Below are positions 9,192-20,241 of a DNA stretch of 64,000 bases, in pieces. The position numbers and the translations under genes were made by a program. Numbering within the stretch: the first letter of the stretch is position 1; the number at the start of each line of letters is the position of its first letter. Below the pieces are notes generated by a model that had not been told where the DNA came from, did not search any database, and saw only the letters and a list, made by a program, of their open reading frames with translations. Source of the DNA: Pseudomonas sp. BMS12 (GTDB lineage: Bacteria; Pseudomonadota; Gammaproteobacteria; Pseudomonadales; Pseudomonadaceae); assembly GCF_001592875.1 (NCBI RefSeq), contig NZ_LSOF01000019.1, positions 62,001-126,000 on the forward strand, in the 5' to 3' direction.

Positions 9192-9218
9192 TAAAAAGGC
9201 CGGCTTGTGGCCGGCCTT
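9192..9218 (-). terminator. Rho-independent terminator of ppa
   Basis: On the minus strand AAGGCCGGC-(5 nt)-GCCGGCCTT is followed by TTTTTAT. It begins 17 nt beyond the ppa stop and separates ppa from the convergent antiporter gene. The plus side lacks a T-run. Confidence 0.85.
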
Positions 9219-9235
9219 CAGGGGGTGGTATTGGC

Positions 9236-9763
9236 TTATTTTTGGTAAGCCGCAACCGCCTTCAGAATTGCTGCGCGGGCTTCGTCGGCGTTGCCCCAGC
9301 CTTCGACCTTGACCCACTTGCCTTTCTCGAGATCCTTGTAGTTCTCGAAGAAGTGCTTGATCTGCTCCAGCAGCAGGGCCGGCAGGTCGGTGTATTCCTT
9401 CACGTCCACGTACAGTTGAGTCAGCTTGTCGTGCGGGACGGCGATCAGCTTGGCGTCACCGCCGGCTTCGTCGGTCATGTTCAGCACGCCAACCGGACGG
9501 CAGCGGATGACCGAGCCCGGAGCGACCGGGTAGGGGGTCACGACCAGCACGTCCAGGGGGTCGCCGTCGTCGGCCAGGGTGTGCGGGATGAAACCGTAGT
9601 TGGCCGGGTAGAACATCGGGGTGGCCATGAAGCGATCGACGAACAGGCAGTCGGTGTCGTGGTCGATCTCGTACTTGATCGGCGCGTGGTTGGCCGGGAT
9701 CTCGATGGCGACGTAGATGTCGTTCGGCACGTCTTTGCCGGCCGGGACTTTGCTGTAGCTCAT
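9236..9763 (-). CDS. ppa: Inorganic pyrophosphatase (family I)
   Basis: 175 aa, the normal length of the hexameric bacterial enzyme. It hydrolyses PPi to two phosphates in the cytoplasm and so drives biosynthesis forward. The metal-binding DDGDPLD signature sits at residues 65-71. The EIPANHAPIKYEID and MFYPANYGFIP stretches are typical. A strong GGGGAG Shine-Dalgarno lies 6 nt before the ATG. It has its own terminator, so it appears monocistronic. Confidence 0.97.
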   Translation of the reverse strand: MSYSKVPAGKDVPNDIYVAIEIPANHAPIKYEIDHDTDCLFVDRFMATPMFYPANYGFIPHTLADDGDPLDVLVVTPYPVAPGSVIRCRPVGVLNMTDEAGGDAKLIAVPHDKLTQLYVDVKEYTDLPALLLEQIKHFFENYKDLEKGKWVKVEGWGNADEARAAILKAVAAYQK

Positions 9764-9840
9764 GGGCGACTCCCCAGGGTGGGCCTAAAAAAGTGCGCGG
9801 ATTATAGGCACATTCCCGTGGCGATACCACGGGCGCATGC

Positions 9841-10659
9841 TTATCCGTTGGTCGTGTCGCGATAGTCCGGATGATCCTGTTGCAGCCGCAGCAGGCGTGC
9901 GAGTGGGTCCTGGCGGTAGAACAGACCGAGCTGTCGGTAGACCTCGGGCATGGCGCTGGCGAGCAGGTCGGGGGCGCTGAAGAAGTACTCGCTGGTGACG
10001 GCGAAGAACTCCGCCGGATTCTCCGCCGCGTACGGGTCGATCTCGGTGTGAGCTTCGGGATTGGCGTCGAGAACCGCATTCAGCTGCTCGTAGGCGCTCT
10101 GCATGGCCGTGGCCCAGGCCTCGATGTACATATTGCGGTGCAGCGGCGGCAGGCCGTTGGCGTCGCCGTTGAGCATGTCCAGCTTGTGCGCCAGCTCGTG
10201 GATCACCAGGTTGTAGGCGTCCCAGCCGCCGCTGCTCTGCACGCCCGGCCAGGCGAGGATCACCGGGCCCTGCAGCCAGGCCTCGCCGCTGTGTTCGGCG
10301 TCCCATTCATGCTCGATGCCGGCGGCATCGCGGTGACGCTGCGGGCTGACGAAGTCGTCGGGGTACAGCACGATCTCGTGGAAACCCTGGTACCAGTCCA
10401 GGTCCGCCAGGTGCAGCAGCGGCAGTTCGGCCATAGCGGCCAGGGTCAGGCGATCCAGTTCATCCAGCTCGACGCCGAGCAGAGCGGTCAGGCGCTTGTG
10501 GTGCAGGAACAGGATCGCGCGCTGGAACAGGCGCTGTTCTTCCGCCTCGCTCAAACCATCGAGGATGGGCAGGCGCCCGCGCACCTCATGCCAGTGGCGG
10601 GTGGTGTAGGGCGAGCGGGAGAGGATGCGCCGGCGCCGCCAGGCGCGGAATGACCACAT
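9841..10659 (-). CDS. mtfA: MtfA-type zinc metallopeptidase (M90 family)
   Basis: 272 aa. The zinc-binding HELAH motif is at residues 154-158. A downstream ENPAEFFAVTSEYFF segment supplies the likely third ligand and matches the MtfA gluzincin fold. In E. coli, MtfA binds the glucose repressor Mlc and has aminopeptidase activity. Pseudomonads lack that PTS circuit, so the partner here is unknown. Basic N-terminal residues (RAWRRRRILSR) and no signal peptide indicate a cytoplasmic protein. It lies between ppa and a GNAT gene, as in P. aeruginosa. Confidence 0.88.
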   Translation of the reverse strand: MWSFRAWRRRRILSRSPYTTRHWHEVRGRLPILDGLSEAEEQRLFQRAILFLHHKRLTALLGVELDELDRLTLAAMAELPLLHLADLDWYQGFHEIVLYPDDFVSPQRHRDAAGIEHEWDAEHSGEAWLQGPVILAWPGVQSSGGWDAYNLVIHELAHKLDMLNGDANGLPPLHRNMYIEAWATAMQSAYEQLNAVLDANPEAHTEIDPYAAENPAEFFAVTSEYFFSAPDLLASAMPEVYRQLGLFYRQDPLARLLRLQQDHPDYRDTTNG

Positions 10660-10707
10660 GGGGCGGTTCTCTGCGGGGAGTCTTGCCCCTTGATGGTGCG
10701 GCGACTG

Positions 10708-11160
10708 TCAGTCGCCGAGTTCCAGGGTGTAGTTCTTGAAGCGCTCGTCGACGCGAAAACCGATGGATTCGTAGGTCTTCTGCGCCACTTCGTTGTCCAC
10801 GCTGGTGGCCACGCGCATGCGCACGGCCTGGGTTTCCTTGGCCATCTGCTTGGCGGTCTGCAGCAGGCGGTCGGCGACCAGCATGCGGCGGGCGTCTTCG
10901 GCCACGTAGATGTCGTTGAGAATCCATACGCGCTTGAGCGACAGCGAGGAGTAGCTGGGATACAGCTGGCAATAGCCGAGCAGCTTGTCTTCGTCGTCGG
11001 CCAGGGCCAGGTAGATGATCGATTCCTTGCGCTTGAGACGGGTCTCGAGGAACTTGCGCGAGGAGTCGGGGAAAGGCAGTTCGCCGTAGAACTCACGGTA
11101 CTTGATGAACAGAGGGGTCAGCAGGTCCAGGTGCTCCAGGGTGGCTTGGACAATGCGCAT
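10708..11160 (-). CDS. GNAT-family N-acetyltransferase
   Basis: 150 aa. It has a typical GNAT layout: N-terminal strand and helix (MRIVQATLEHLDLLTPLF), central strands, then the acetyl-CoA loop region VAEDARRMLVADRLLQTAKQMAKE (about residues 90-115). The VDNEVAQKTYESIGF helix-strand near the end is characteristic. The acceptor is unknown. GAGG precedes the ATG. The gene lies immediately downstream of eutC on the same strand, also seen in other pseudomonads, so it may be transcribed with the ethanolamine operon. Confidence 0.87.
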   Translation of the reverse strand: MRIVQATLEHLDLLTPLFIKYREFYGELPFPDSSRKFLETRLKRKESIIYLALADDEDKLLGYCQLYPSYSSLSLKRVWILNDIYVAEDARRMLVADRLLQTAKQMAKETQAVRMRVATSVDNEVAQKTYESIGFRVDERFKNYTLELGD

Positions 11161-11279
11161 GGCAGGCCTCGGTGTCAGTGGACTGGAGTGACTGGCGATG
11201 CAGATGCTGTGCCAGTGGTCAGGCCCGATGCTGCCCTAAAGCGGCTGGAAAGCGCAATCCAAGCGAGCGTTTGATCTGC

Positions 11280-12131
11280 TTATGAATCCAGCAGGAAATT
11301 GCGTGGCCCCTCCAGGCCGGGGGCGAGACTGGGCACCTGGGCTTCGTCCTTGAGGTTGACCCCGGACAGCTGGCGGCGGCAGGCCTCGCGCATCAGGTAC
11401 AGCAGCTTGTGCGCGGCCACGCCGTAGCTCAGGCCTTCCAGGCGCACGTTGGAGATGCAGTTGCGGTAGGCATCGGTCAGGCCGACCCTGGGCGCCCAGG
11501 TGAAGTACAGGCCGAGGCTGTCCGGCGAGCTGAGACCGGGGCGTTCGCCGATCAGGATCACCACCATGCGCGCACCCAGCAGCTCGCCGATTTCGTCGGC
11601 CACGGCGACGCGGCCCTGCTCGATCAGGGTGACCGGCGCCAGGCTCCAGCCCTCGGCCGCCGTCAGTTCTTCCAGGCGCTGCACAAAGGGCAGGGCGTGG
11701 CGCTGCACGGCCAGGGCCGACAGGCCGTCGGCAATGACGATGGCCAGGTCATGGCCCTGCGGTTGCTGGCGCAGCAGGGCGGCGGAATCCGGGTGCAGGC
11801 GCCGGCCCAGGTCCGGGCGCTGCAGGTAGATATGACGGTCGGCAGCGGCGCTGCGCAGGTGCAGGCAGCTGTGGCCGCGCTCGGCCAGGCCGGCGGCCAG
11901 GCTGGCGTGATCGAAGGCCAGATGTACGGCATCACGGGCCTGGGCATGGGCGTGCTGGAAATCCAGCTGCGCCTGGGTCGGCAGGCTGGTGCCGGCACGG
12001 CCCAGGGCAATGCGCGCGGGGGTCAGGCGGCGCAGAGCCTGCCAGGGATTGGCGATTACCGTTGCCTCGGGTTCCAGGCTGACGACGCTGGCGTCCTGCA
12101 GCTCGCCCTGGCTGTCGACGAATGCACTCAT
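11280..12131 (-). CDS. eutC: Ethanolamine ammonia-lyase small subunit
   Basis: 283 aa. It is the light chain of the adenosylcobalamin-dependent enzyme that splits ethanolamine into acetaldehyde and ammonia. Residues around 50-75 (RIALGRAGTSLPTQAQLDFQ) and 170-215 (IEQGRVAVADEIGELLGARMVVILIGERPGLSSPDSLGLYFTW) are hallmark EutC blocks that help form the cobalamin site. The late YLMREACRRQLSGVNLKDEA block is also typical. The ATG overlaps the eutB stop (ATGA), so translation is coupled. No reactivase (eutA) or microcompartment gene is present in the window. Confidence 0.96.
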   Translation of the reverse strand: MSAFVDSQGELQDASVVSLEPEATVIANPWQALRRLTPARIALGRAGTSLPTQAQLDFQHAHAQARDAVHLAFDHASLAAGLAERGHSCLHLRSAAADRHIYLQRPDLGRRLHPDSAALLRQQPQGHDLAIVIADGLSALAVQRHALPFVQRLEELTAAEGWSLAPVTLIEQGRVAVADEIGELLGARMVVILIGERPGLSSPDSLGLYFTWAPRVGLTDAYRNCISNVRLEGLSYGVAAHKLLYLMREACRRQLSGVNLKDEAQVPSLAPGLEGPRNFLLDS

Positions 12132-13522
12132 GCCAGTTGCTCCAGGGCCTTGCGGAAGGGCGCGGGCAGTTGCCGGCCCAGCTCCAGGCGGCCGTCGTGC
12201 TGGCGCAGGATGTCCATGCGCTGCAGCCAGGCCTCGAATTCCGGCGCGGGTTTCAGGCCCATGGTCTGGCGCGCGTAGAGCGCATCGTGGAAGGAGGTGG
12301 TCTGGTAGTTGAGCATCACGTCATCGGAGCCGGGGATGCCCATGATGAAGTTGATGCCGGCCACGCCGAACAGGGTCAGCAGGGTGTCCATGTCGTCCTG
12401 ATCGGCCTCGGCGTGGTTGGTGTAGCAGATGTCGCAGCCCATCGGCAGGCCCAGCAGCTTGCCGCAGAAGTGGTCTTCCAGGCCGGCGCGGATGATCTGC
12501 TTGCCGTTGTACAGGTATTCGGGGCCGATGAAGCCGACCACGGTGTTGACCAGGAACGGCTTGAAGTGGCGGGCCACCGCATAGGCGCGGGTCTCGCAGG
12601 TCTGCTGGTCGACGCCGTGGTGAGCGCCTGCCGACAGGGCGCTGCCCTGACCGGTTTCGAAGTACATCAGGTTGTTGCCCAGGCTGCCGCGGGCCAGCGA
12701 CAGGCCGGCCTCGTAGCCTTCCTGAAGAATGCCCAGGTTGATGCCGAAGCTGGCGTTGGCCGCCTCGGTGCCGGCGATGGACTGGAACACCAGATCCAGC
12801 GGCACGCCGCGGTTGATCGCCTCGATCGAGGTGGTGACGTGGGTCAGCACGCAGGCCTGGGTGGGAATCTCGTAGCGCTGGATGATGCCGTCGAGCATGC
12901 GCAGCATCTCGCTGATCGCGGCGATGCTGTCGCTGGCCGGGTTGATGCCGAGCATGGCGTCGCCGTTTCCGTAGAGCAGGCCGTCGAGAATGCTGGCGGC
13001 GATGCCGGCCGGCTCGTCGGTCGGGTGGTTGGGCTGCAGGCGAGTGGACATGCGCCCGCGCAGACCCTGGGTATTGCGAAAGCGGGTGACCACGCGAATC
13101 TTCTGCGCCACCAGCACCAGGTCCTGTACGCGCATGATCTTCGACACGGCGGCGGCCATCTCCGGCGTCAGGCCCGGGGCCAGGGCGCGCAGGCTGGTTT
13201 CGTTGGCGGCCTCGCCGAGCAGCCAGTCGCGAAAACCGCCGACCGTGAGATGGCTGACCGGGGCGAAAGCGGCGCGATCGTGGCCGTCGATGATCAGGCG
13301 GGTGACTTCGTCCTGTTCGTAGGGGATCAGCGCCTCGTCGAGGAAACGCTTGAGCGGGATCTCGGCCAGGCACATCTGCGCGGCCACCCGCTCGACGTCG
13401 CTACCCGCGGCGACGCCGGCCAGGTAGTCGCCGGAGCGCGCCGGGCTGGCCTTGGCCATGACTTCACGCAGGCTGTCGAAGCGCCAGGTGTTGCCGTCGA
13501 CGGTGTGGGAATAGCTGCTCAT
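12128..13522 (-). CDS. eutB: Ethanolamine ammonia-lyase large subunit
   Basis: 464 aa, full family length. It is the TIM-barrel heavy chain that binds ethanolamine and works with EutC and adenosylcobalamin. Family blocks include FRNTQGLRGRMSTRLQPNHPTDEPAGI (about residues 148-175), LLYGNGDAMLGINPASDS, the YFETGQGSALSAGAHHGVDQQTCE stretch with the substrate-binding residues, and GCDICYTNHAEADQDDMD near residue 360. It is the second gene of the eat-eutB-eutC operon. An 11-bp hairpin sits in the gap before it. An AGGA Shine-Dalgarno supports the start. Confidence 0.97.
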   Translation of the reverse strand: MSSYSHTVDGNTWRFDSLREVMAKASPARSGDYLAGVAAGSDVERVAAQMCLAEIPLKRFLDEALIPYEQDEVTRLIIDGHDRAAFAPVSHLTVGGFRDWLLGEAANETSLRALAPGLTPEMAAAVSKIMRVQDLVLVAQKIRVVTRFRNTQGLRGRMSTRLQPNHPTDEPAGIAASILDGLLYGNGDAMLGINPASDSIAAISEMLRMLDGIIQRYEIPTQACVLTHVTTSIEAINRGVPLDLVFQSIAGTEAANASFGINLGILQEGYEAGLSLARGSLGNNLMYFETGQGSALSAGAHHGVDQQTCETRAYAVARHFKPFLVNTVVGFIGPEYLYNGKQIIRAGLEDHFCGKLLGLPMGCDICYTNHAEADQDDMDTLLTLFGVAGINFIMGIPGSDDVMLNYQTTSFHDALYARQTMGLKPAPEFEAWLQRMDILRQHDGRLELGRQLPAPFRKALEQLA

Positions 13523-13545
13523 GCCGTGATTCCTGCAATGAACGT

Positions 13546-13571
13546 GCCCCGCCGGCGTTGGCCGGCGGGGC
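13546..13571 (-). promoter_or_regulatory. Intercistronic hairpin between eat and eutB
   Basis: GCCCCGCCGGC-(4 nt)-GCCGGCGGGGC, 11 perfect base pairs, lies in the 63-bp gap between the eat stop and the eutB start. No T-run follows, so it is more likely an mRNA-stabilising or attenuating element than a terminator. Confidence 0.55.
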
Positions 13572-13585
13572 TGGACGGGTTTGCC

Positions 13586-14950
13586 TCAGGCCTGGCTCAG
13601 CAGCGCATCGGTCGGCGCGTTGGCGCGGTGATGGGCGGTGAACTGGAAGTAGAGGAAACCGGCGGCCATCAGACCAAGGAAGGTTGCGGCGATCAGCGTG
13701 TTGAACCAGACCATGGCGACCAGGCAGACCAGCGCCAGGACCAGGGCGATGCCCGGCACTACGGGGTAGCCCGGCGCCTTGAAGGCGCGCTCCAGGTTGG
13801 GTTCGCTGCGGCGCAGCTTGAACAGGCTGAGCATGCTCATGATGTACATGACGATGGCGCCAAAGACCGCCATGGTGATCATCGCTGCGGTCAGGCTCAT
13901 GCCCTGCAGGTTGATCAGGCCGTCGCTGTAGATCGCTGCGATGCCGATCACGCCGCCGGCGAGAATCGCCCGGTGCGGGGTCTGGAAACGGTTCAGCTTG
14001 GCCAGGCCGGCCGGCAGGTAGCCGGCGCGGGCCAGGGCGAAGAACTGCCGCGAGTAGCCGAGGATGATGCCGTGGAAGCTGGCCACCAGGCCGAACAGGC
14101 CGATCCACACCAGCATGTGCAGCCAGGTCGAGTTGTCGCCGACCACCGCCTTCATCGCCTGCGGCAGCGGGTCGTTGATGTTCGACAGCTCGCGCCAGTC
14201 GCCGACGCCGCCGGCCATCACCATCACGCCGATGGCCAGGAACACCAGGGTCAGGATGCCGCTGATATAAGCGCGCGGGATGGTGCGCTTGGGGTCCTTG
14301 GCTTCCTCGGCGGCCATGGCCGCGCCCTCGATGGCGAGGAAGAACCAGATGGCGAAGGGGATGGCGGCGAAGATGCCGGAGATCGCCGGCAGACCGAAGC
14401 TGTCGCTACCGGCCCAGCCGCCGACCACGAAGTTGCTGAAGCTGAAGCCAGGCGCCACCACGCCCATGAACACCAGCAGCTCGGCGACCGCCAGTACCGT
14501 GACCACCAGCTCGAAGGTAGCAGCGATGCTGACGCCGAGGATGTTCAGGGTCATGAACACCAGGTAGGCGCCGACCGCGGCGTGGCGTGGGTCCAGTTCG
14601 GGGAACTGCACATTGAGATAGGCGCCGATGGCCATCGCGATGGCCGGCGGGGCGAAGACGAATTCGATCAGCGTGGCCAGGCCGGCGATCAGCCCGGCAC
14701 GCTCACCGAAGGCTCGGCGGCTGTAAGCGAAGGGGCCGCCGGCATGAGGTATGGCGGTGGTCAGCTCGGTGAAACTGAAGATGAAACAGGTGTACATGGC
14801 CGCGACCATCAGCGCGGTGATCAAAAAGCCCAGGGTGCCGGCGGTGCCCCAGCCATAGCTCCAGCCGAAGTATTCGCCGGAAATAACCAGGCCCACGGCG
14901 AGGCCCCAGAGATGCAAGGTTCCCAATGTCGGTTTCAGTTTCGTCGTCAT
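13586..14950 (-). CDS. eat: Ethanolamine permease (APC superfamily)
   Basis: 454 aa from the ATG at 14950. The frame is open further upstream, but the family start MTTKLKPTLGTLHLWGLAVGLVISG and an AGAGGA signal 8-9 nt before this ATG fix it. About twelve hydrophobic helices are visible. The first helix carries the APC substrate-binding GLVISGEYFGWSYG motif, and EGAAMAAEEAKDPKRTIPRA matches the conserved APC loop. The protein brings ethanolamine across the inner membrane for EutBC. It leads the operon, and the regulatory dyad at 15025-15061 lies upstream. Confidence 0.95.
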   Translation of the reverse strand: MTTKLKPTLGTLHLWGLAVGLVISGEYFGWSYGWGTAGTLGFLITALMVAAMYTCFIFSFTELTTAIPHAGGPFAYSRRAFGERAGLIAGLATLIEFVFAPPAIAMAIGAYLNVQFPELDPRHAAVGAYLVFMTLNILGVSIAATFELVVTVLAVAELLVFMGVVAPGFSFSNFVVGGWAGSDSFGLPAISGIFAAIPFAIWFFLAIEGAAMAAEEAKDPKRTIPRAYISGILTLVFLAIGVMVMAGGVGDWRELSNINDPLPQAMKAVVGDNSTWLHMLVWIGLFGLVASFHGIILGYSRQFFALARAGYLPAGLAKLNRFQTPHRAILAGGVIGIAAIYSDGLINLQGMSLTAAMITMAVFGAIVMYIMSMLSLFKLRRSEPNLERAFKAPGYPVVPGIALVLALVCLVAMVWFNTLIAATFLGLMAAGFLYFQFTAHHRANAPTDALLSQA

Positions 14951-14997
14951 TTTTCTCATTCCTCTGCCCAGGGGGCATGCGCGGTTGACTGAGGTCG

Positions 14998-15003
14998 ATG
15001 GTA
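14998..15003 (-). promoter_or_regulatory. Possible -10 element of the eat-eutBC operon
   Basis: On the minus strand TACCAT is a 4/6 match to TATAAT, about 48 nt upstream of the eat start. The place expected for a -35 box (15021-15026) has no good match but abuts the proximal arm of the dyad at 15025-15061. That geometry would suit an activator-dependent promoter. I found no sigma-54 (GG-N10-GC) site for this operon in 14951-15208. Confidence 0.3.
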
Positions 15004-15024
15004 GGGCGTGGGGGGCGGTGGAAC

Positions 15025-15061
15025 TTGACCCTGGCCGACCGTCTCGGTCATCTGCGGTCAA
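15025..15061. promoter_or_regulatory. Nested palindromic operator between eat and the AraC-type gene
   Basis: TTGACC-N6-GACC-N5-GGTC-N6-GGTCAA is perfectly symmetrical about 15043. Each arm also contains two GACC (or GGTC) boxes one helical turn apart, the spacing used by the paired helix-turn-helix motifs of AraC proteins. It lies about 75 nt upstream of the eat start and about 150 nt upstream of the divergent regulator. The adjacent AraC-type protein is the natural candidate to bind it; that is inference. Confidence 0.6.
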
Positions 15062-15208
15062 ATCGGTGCGCGCCGAGGCGGGGCTCGGTTCGAGGGTTCT
15101 GCCCTGCATTGGGGCAATTCGCCGTTAGCGGTTTTATCGAGCGGTCGGTGTGGTCGAGGCATGGCATTTGCTTAAGTGTTTCATCCTTTTACCAGCGCGG
15201 CCGATGCC

Positions 15209-16246
15209 ATGAGCCAATCCCTGTTCGCCAGTGCCAGTCTCAACCCCGCCAGCAATGTCGGTGTGCTGTCGGCCGCCGCCAGTGGTCTGGACGGTTTCAT
15301 CACCGGCCAGGGCGGCGATCTCGACCGGGTCTTCGGCCGCGCCGGCATCGACCCGGAGCAACTGCGCCACCCCACGCTCAGCCTGCCGCTGACCAGCTAC
15401 TGCCAGGTGCTGGAAGAGGCAGCGCGGCAGTCCGGCTGCGACAATTTCGGCCTGCGCTACGGCCAGCAGTTCCGTCCGCGGGCGCTGGGCCTGCTGGGGT
15501 ATGTGGGGCTGTGTTCGGAGACCCTGGAAGATGCCCTGCGCAACTTCGCCGCGGCCTTTCCCTATCACCAGCACAGCAGCCTGATTCGCCTGGTCGACTG
15601 CGGCGAGTGTTACCGTTTCGACTACCAGGTGCAGCACGATGCCATTCTCGACCGCCGTCAGGACGCCGAACTGACCATGGGCATGGTCGCCAACCTGCTG
15701 CGCCATGTGCTCGGCGAAGACTGGGCGCCACGCGCGGTAACCTTCGAGCACCGCCGGCCGGAACAGTGGCAGGAGCATGTCGAGGTATTCGGTGCGCCGG
15801 TGCAGTTCGCCCGGCCGTGCAACTCGCTGCTGGTGTCCAAGGGTGACCTGCAGGGCCGGCTGATGCCAGAACGCGACGCCAACCTGCTGTTCCTGGTGCA
15901 GGACGTGATTCGCCGCTTGGGCGAGCAGGATGCCGGGCCGAGCCTGGTCGAAGATGCCAGCACGCAGATTCGCCTGGCGCTGGTGCGCGGCGAACCGGGC
16001 CTGGAGCTGATCGCCGAGCAGCTCGGGATGACTGCGCTGGGGCTGCAGCGGCGTTTGCGCGATGCCGGCCTTAGCTTCACCCAACTGGTCGAGCAGACCC
16101 GTCGCGAGCTGGCCGTGCATTACCTGCGTCAGCGCCGGCCGATCTCCGAACTGGCGCCGCTGCTCGGCTACTCGGAAACCAGCGCCTTCTCGCGGGCGTT
16201 CCGCCGCTGGTTCGGCGTCAGTCCGCGGCAGTGGCGCGACGGCTGA
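15209..16246 (+). CDS. AraC-family transcriptional regulator of the ethanolamine locus (inferred)
   Basis: 345 aa from the ATG at 15209; an in-frame ATG at 15176 would add 11 residues. The N-terminal about 200 residues match the Arabinose_bd-type sensory domain of the OruR group (LTSYCQVLEEAARQSGCDNFGLRYG, then RPRALGLLGYVGLCSETLEDALRN). The C-terminal about 100 residues are the AraC DNA-binding domain: ELIAEQLGMTALGLQRRLRDAG, then ISELAPLLGYSETSAFSRAFRRWFGVSPRQWR. It is transcribed away from eat with a large dyad in between. A role in controlling eat-eutBC is therefore likely but inferred. PAO1 as I remember it lacks this gene here. Confidence 0.88.
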   Translation: MSQSLFASASLNPASNVGVLSAAASGLDGFITGQGGDLDRVFGRAGIDPEQLRHPTLSLPLTSYCQVLEEAARQSGCDNFGLRYGQQFRPRALGLLGYVGLCSETLEDALRNFAAAFPYHQHSSLIRLVDCGECYRFDYQVQHDAILDRRQDAELTMGMVANLLRHVLGEDWAPRAVTFEHRRPEQWQEHVEVFGAPVQFARPCNSLLVSKGDLQGRLMPERDANLLFLVQDVIRRLGEQDAGPSLVEDASTQIRLALVRGEPGLELIAEQLGMTALGLQRRLRDAGLSFTQLVEQTRRELAVHYLRQRRPISELAPLLGYSETSAFSRAFRRWFGVSPRQWRDG

Positions 16247-16292
16247 AACCGGTCCAAAGACTGCTGCGCGTCGGCCGTCGGCCAGGCGTCGT

Positions 16293-16308
16293 TGAAAACA
16301 GGTTTTCA
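16293..16308 (+). other. Short perfect palindrome after the AraC-type gene
   Basis: TGAAAAC-AG-GTTTTCA, 7-bp arms, about 47 nt after the araC stop. It is AT-rich without a U-tract. It may be a weak terminator or a binding site. Confidence 0.3.
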
Positions 16309-16320
16309 GCCGGCAGATAT

Positions 16321-16348
16321 GACAACGCCGCCCGCAGGCGGCGCTGTC
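16321..16348. terminator. Hairpin between the convergent AraC-type gene and exaC
   Basis: GACA-a-CGCCGCC-cgca-GGCGGCG-c-TGTC is an 11-bp stem with one internal mismatch. It lies 13 nt past the exaC stop. There is no clear T-run on either side, so it would be an imperfect terminator or a 3'-end stabiliser for exaC mRNA. Confidence 0.45.
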
Positions 16349-16361
16349 TAGCTTGGATGAC

Positions 16362-17882
<1,521 letters not shown>

Positions 17883-17941
17883 GGGGAATTCTCCTGGCTC
17901 TTGTGCTTGTTCGGGAGTGCGTCGAGACGCTGATGGGAACA

Positions 17942-17958
17942 GAGCAAGCGCTGGGCCA
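17942..17958 (-). promoter_or_regulatory. Sigma-54 (-24/-12) promoter of exaC
   Basis: Minus strand TGGCCCAGCGCTTGCTC. The invariant GG (17957-17956) and GC (17945-17944) are separated by exactly 10 nt, with TGGC and TTGCT matching the RpoN consensus. The expected transcription start is near 17932, 50 nt before the exaC ATG. Confidence 0.8.
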
Positions 17959-18055
17959 GTGGGCCGTATCCAGCGCGGCACTAGGGCTGCGCGTGTGGCT
18001 TGGAGGTGGGCGGTGGGCTGCAGTGTCAGGCCTGGTACAGGGCGGGGTGACACTT

Positions 18056-18073
18056 TGTCCCATTAACGGGACA
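18056..18073. promoter_or_regulatory. Enhancer (UAS) for the EatR-type activator
   Basis: TGTCCC-ATTAAC-GGGACA is a perfect 6-bp inverted repeat about 130 nt upstream of the predicted exaC start site, ideal for a looping bacterial enhancer-binding protein. It also lies about 110 nt upstream of eatR. Apart from this site and the sigma-54 promoter I saw nothing else convincing in the 302-bp exaC-eatR gap. Confidence 0.65.
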
Positions 18074-18184
18074 GTCGGAGACTCACTGGTCACTTCGCCG
18101 TTGCATTGCCCTGAATGCTGGAGGATGCTGCCGGAACGCGGGTCTGGGGTGCCTCCCGAATTCCCGCAGCGGAGAACAATAACA

Positions 18185-20089
<1,905 letters not shown>

Positions 20090-20226
20090 GCGATTCAGTT
20101 ACCCCCAGCTGACGTGGATGAAGCTGTGGATAAGCTGTCGGCAGCCGGTGCTTGCCCAGGCGCCATAAGGGCTGCCGCGGGATGGTCGAATTTCGAGCAT
20201 ATTCAGTGACTTGGCGCTGAGGTTAA

Positions 20227-20241
20227 ACACAGTAACTGTGT
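20227..20241. repeat. 15-bp perfect palindrome
   Basis: ACACAGT-A-ACTGTGT, 7-bp arms around one base, in the eatR / iron-ADH gap just before the second DnaA-box-like site. It looks like a protein-binding site of unknown purpose. Confidence 0.45.

Noticed and set aside
12122..14992. A 956-codon open frame on the plus strand opposite eutB and eat.
   Set aside because: It is an antisense shadow of high-GC genes: repetitive Gly/Gln/His/Asp-rich translation with no family motifs, while the opposite strand encodes complete, recognisable enzymes. The same applies to the long frames opposite exaC, the GS-ALDH-FeADH operon, leuS and mpl.
15173..15190. TGGCAT-TTGC near 15160-15172 as a sigma-54 promoter for the AraC-type gene.
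   Set aside because: The GG and GC are only 5 nt apart instead of 10, so it cannot serve as a -24/-12 element.
14951..15208. Search for a cobalamin riboswitch or sigma-54 promoter before the ethanolamine operon.
   Set aside because: No B12-box-like segment or GG-N10-GC pair on the minus strand was found. Only the dyad and a weak -10 box were seen.
20107..20220. A short GTG-initiated frame (VDEAVDKLS...) in the eatR / iron-ADH gap.
   Set aside because: No Shine-Dalgarno signal precedes it, it ends after about 30 codons, and its similarity to a second stretch comes from the TGTGGATAA repeats.
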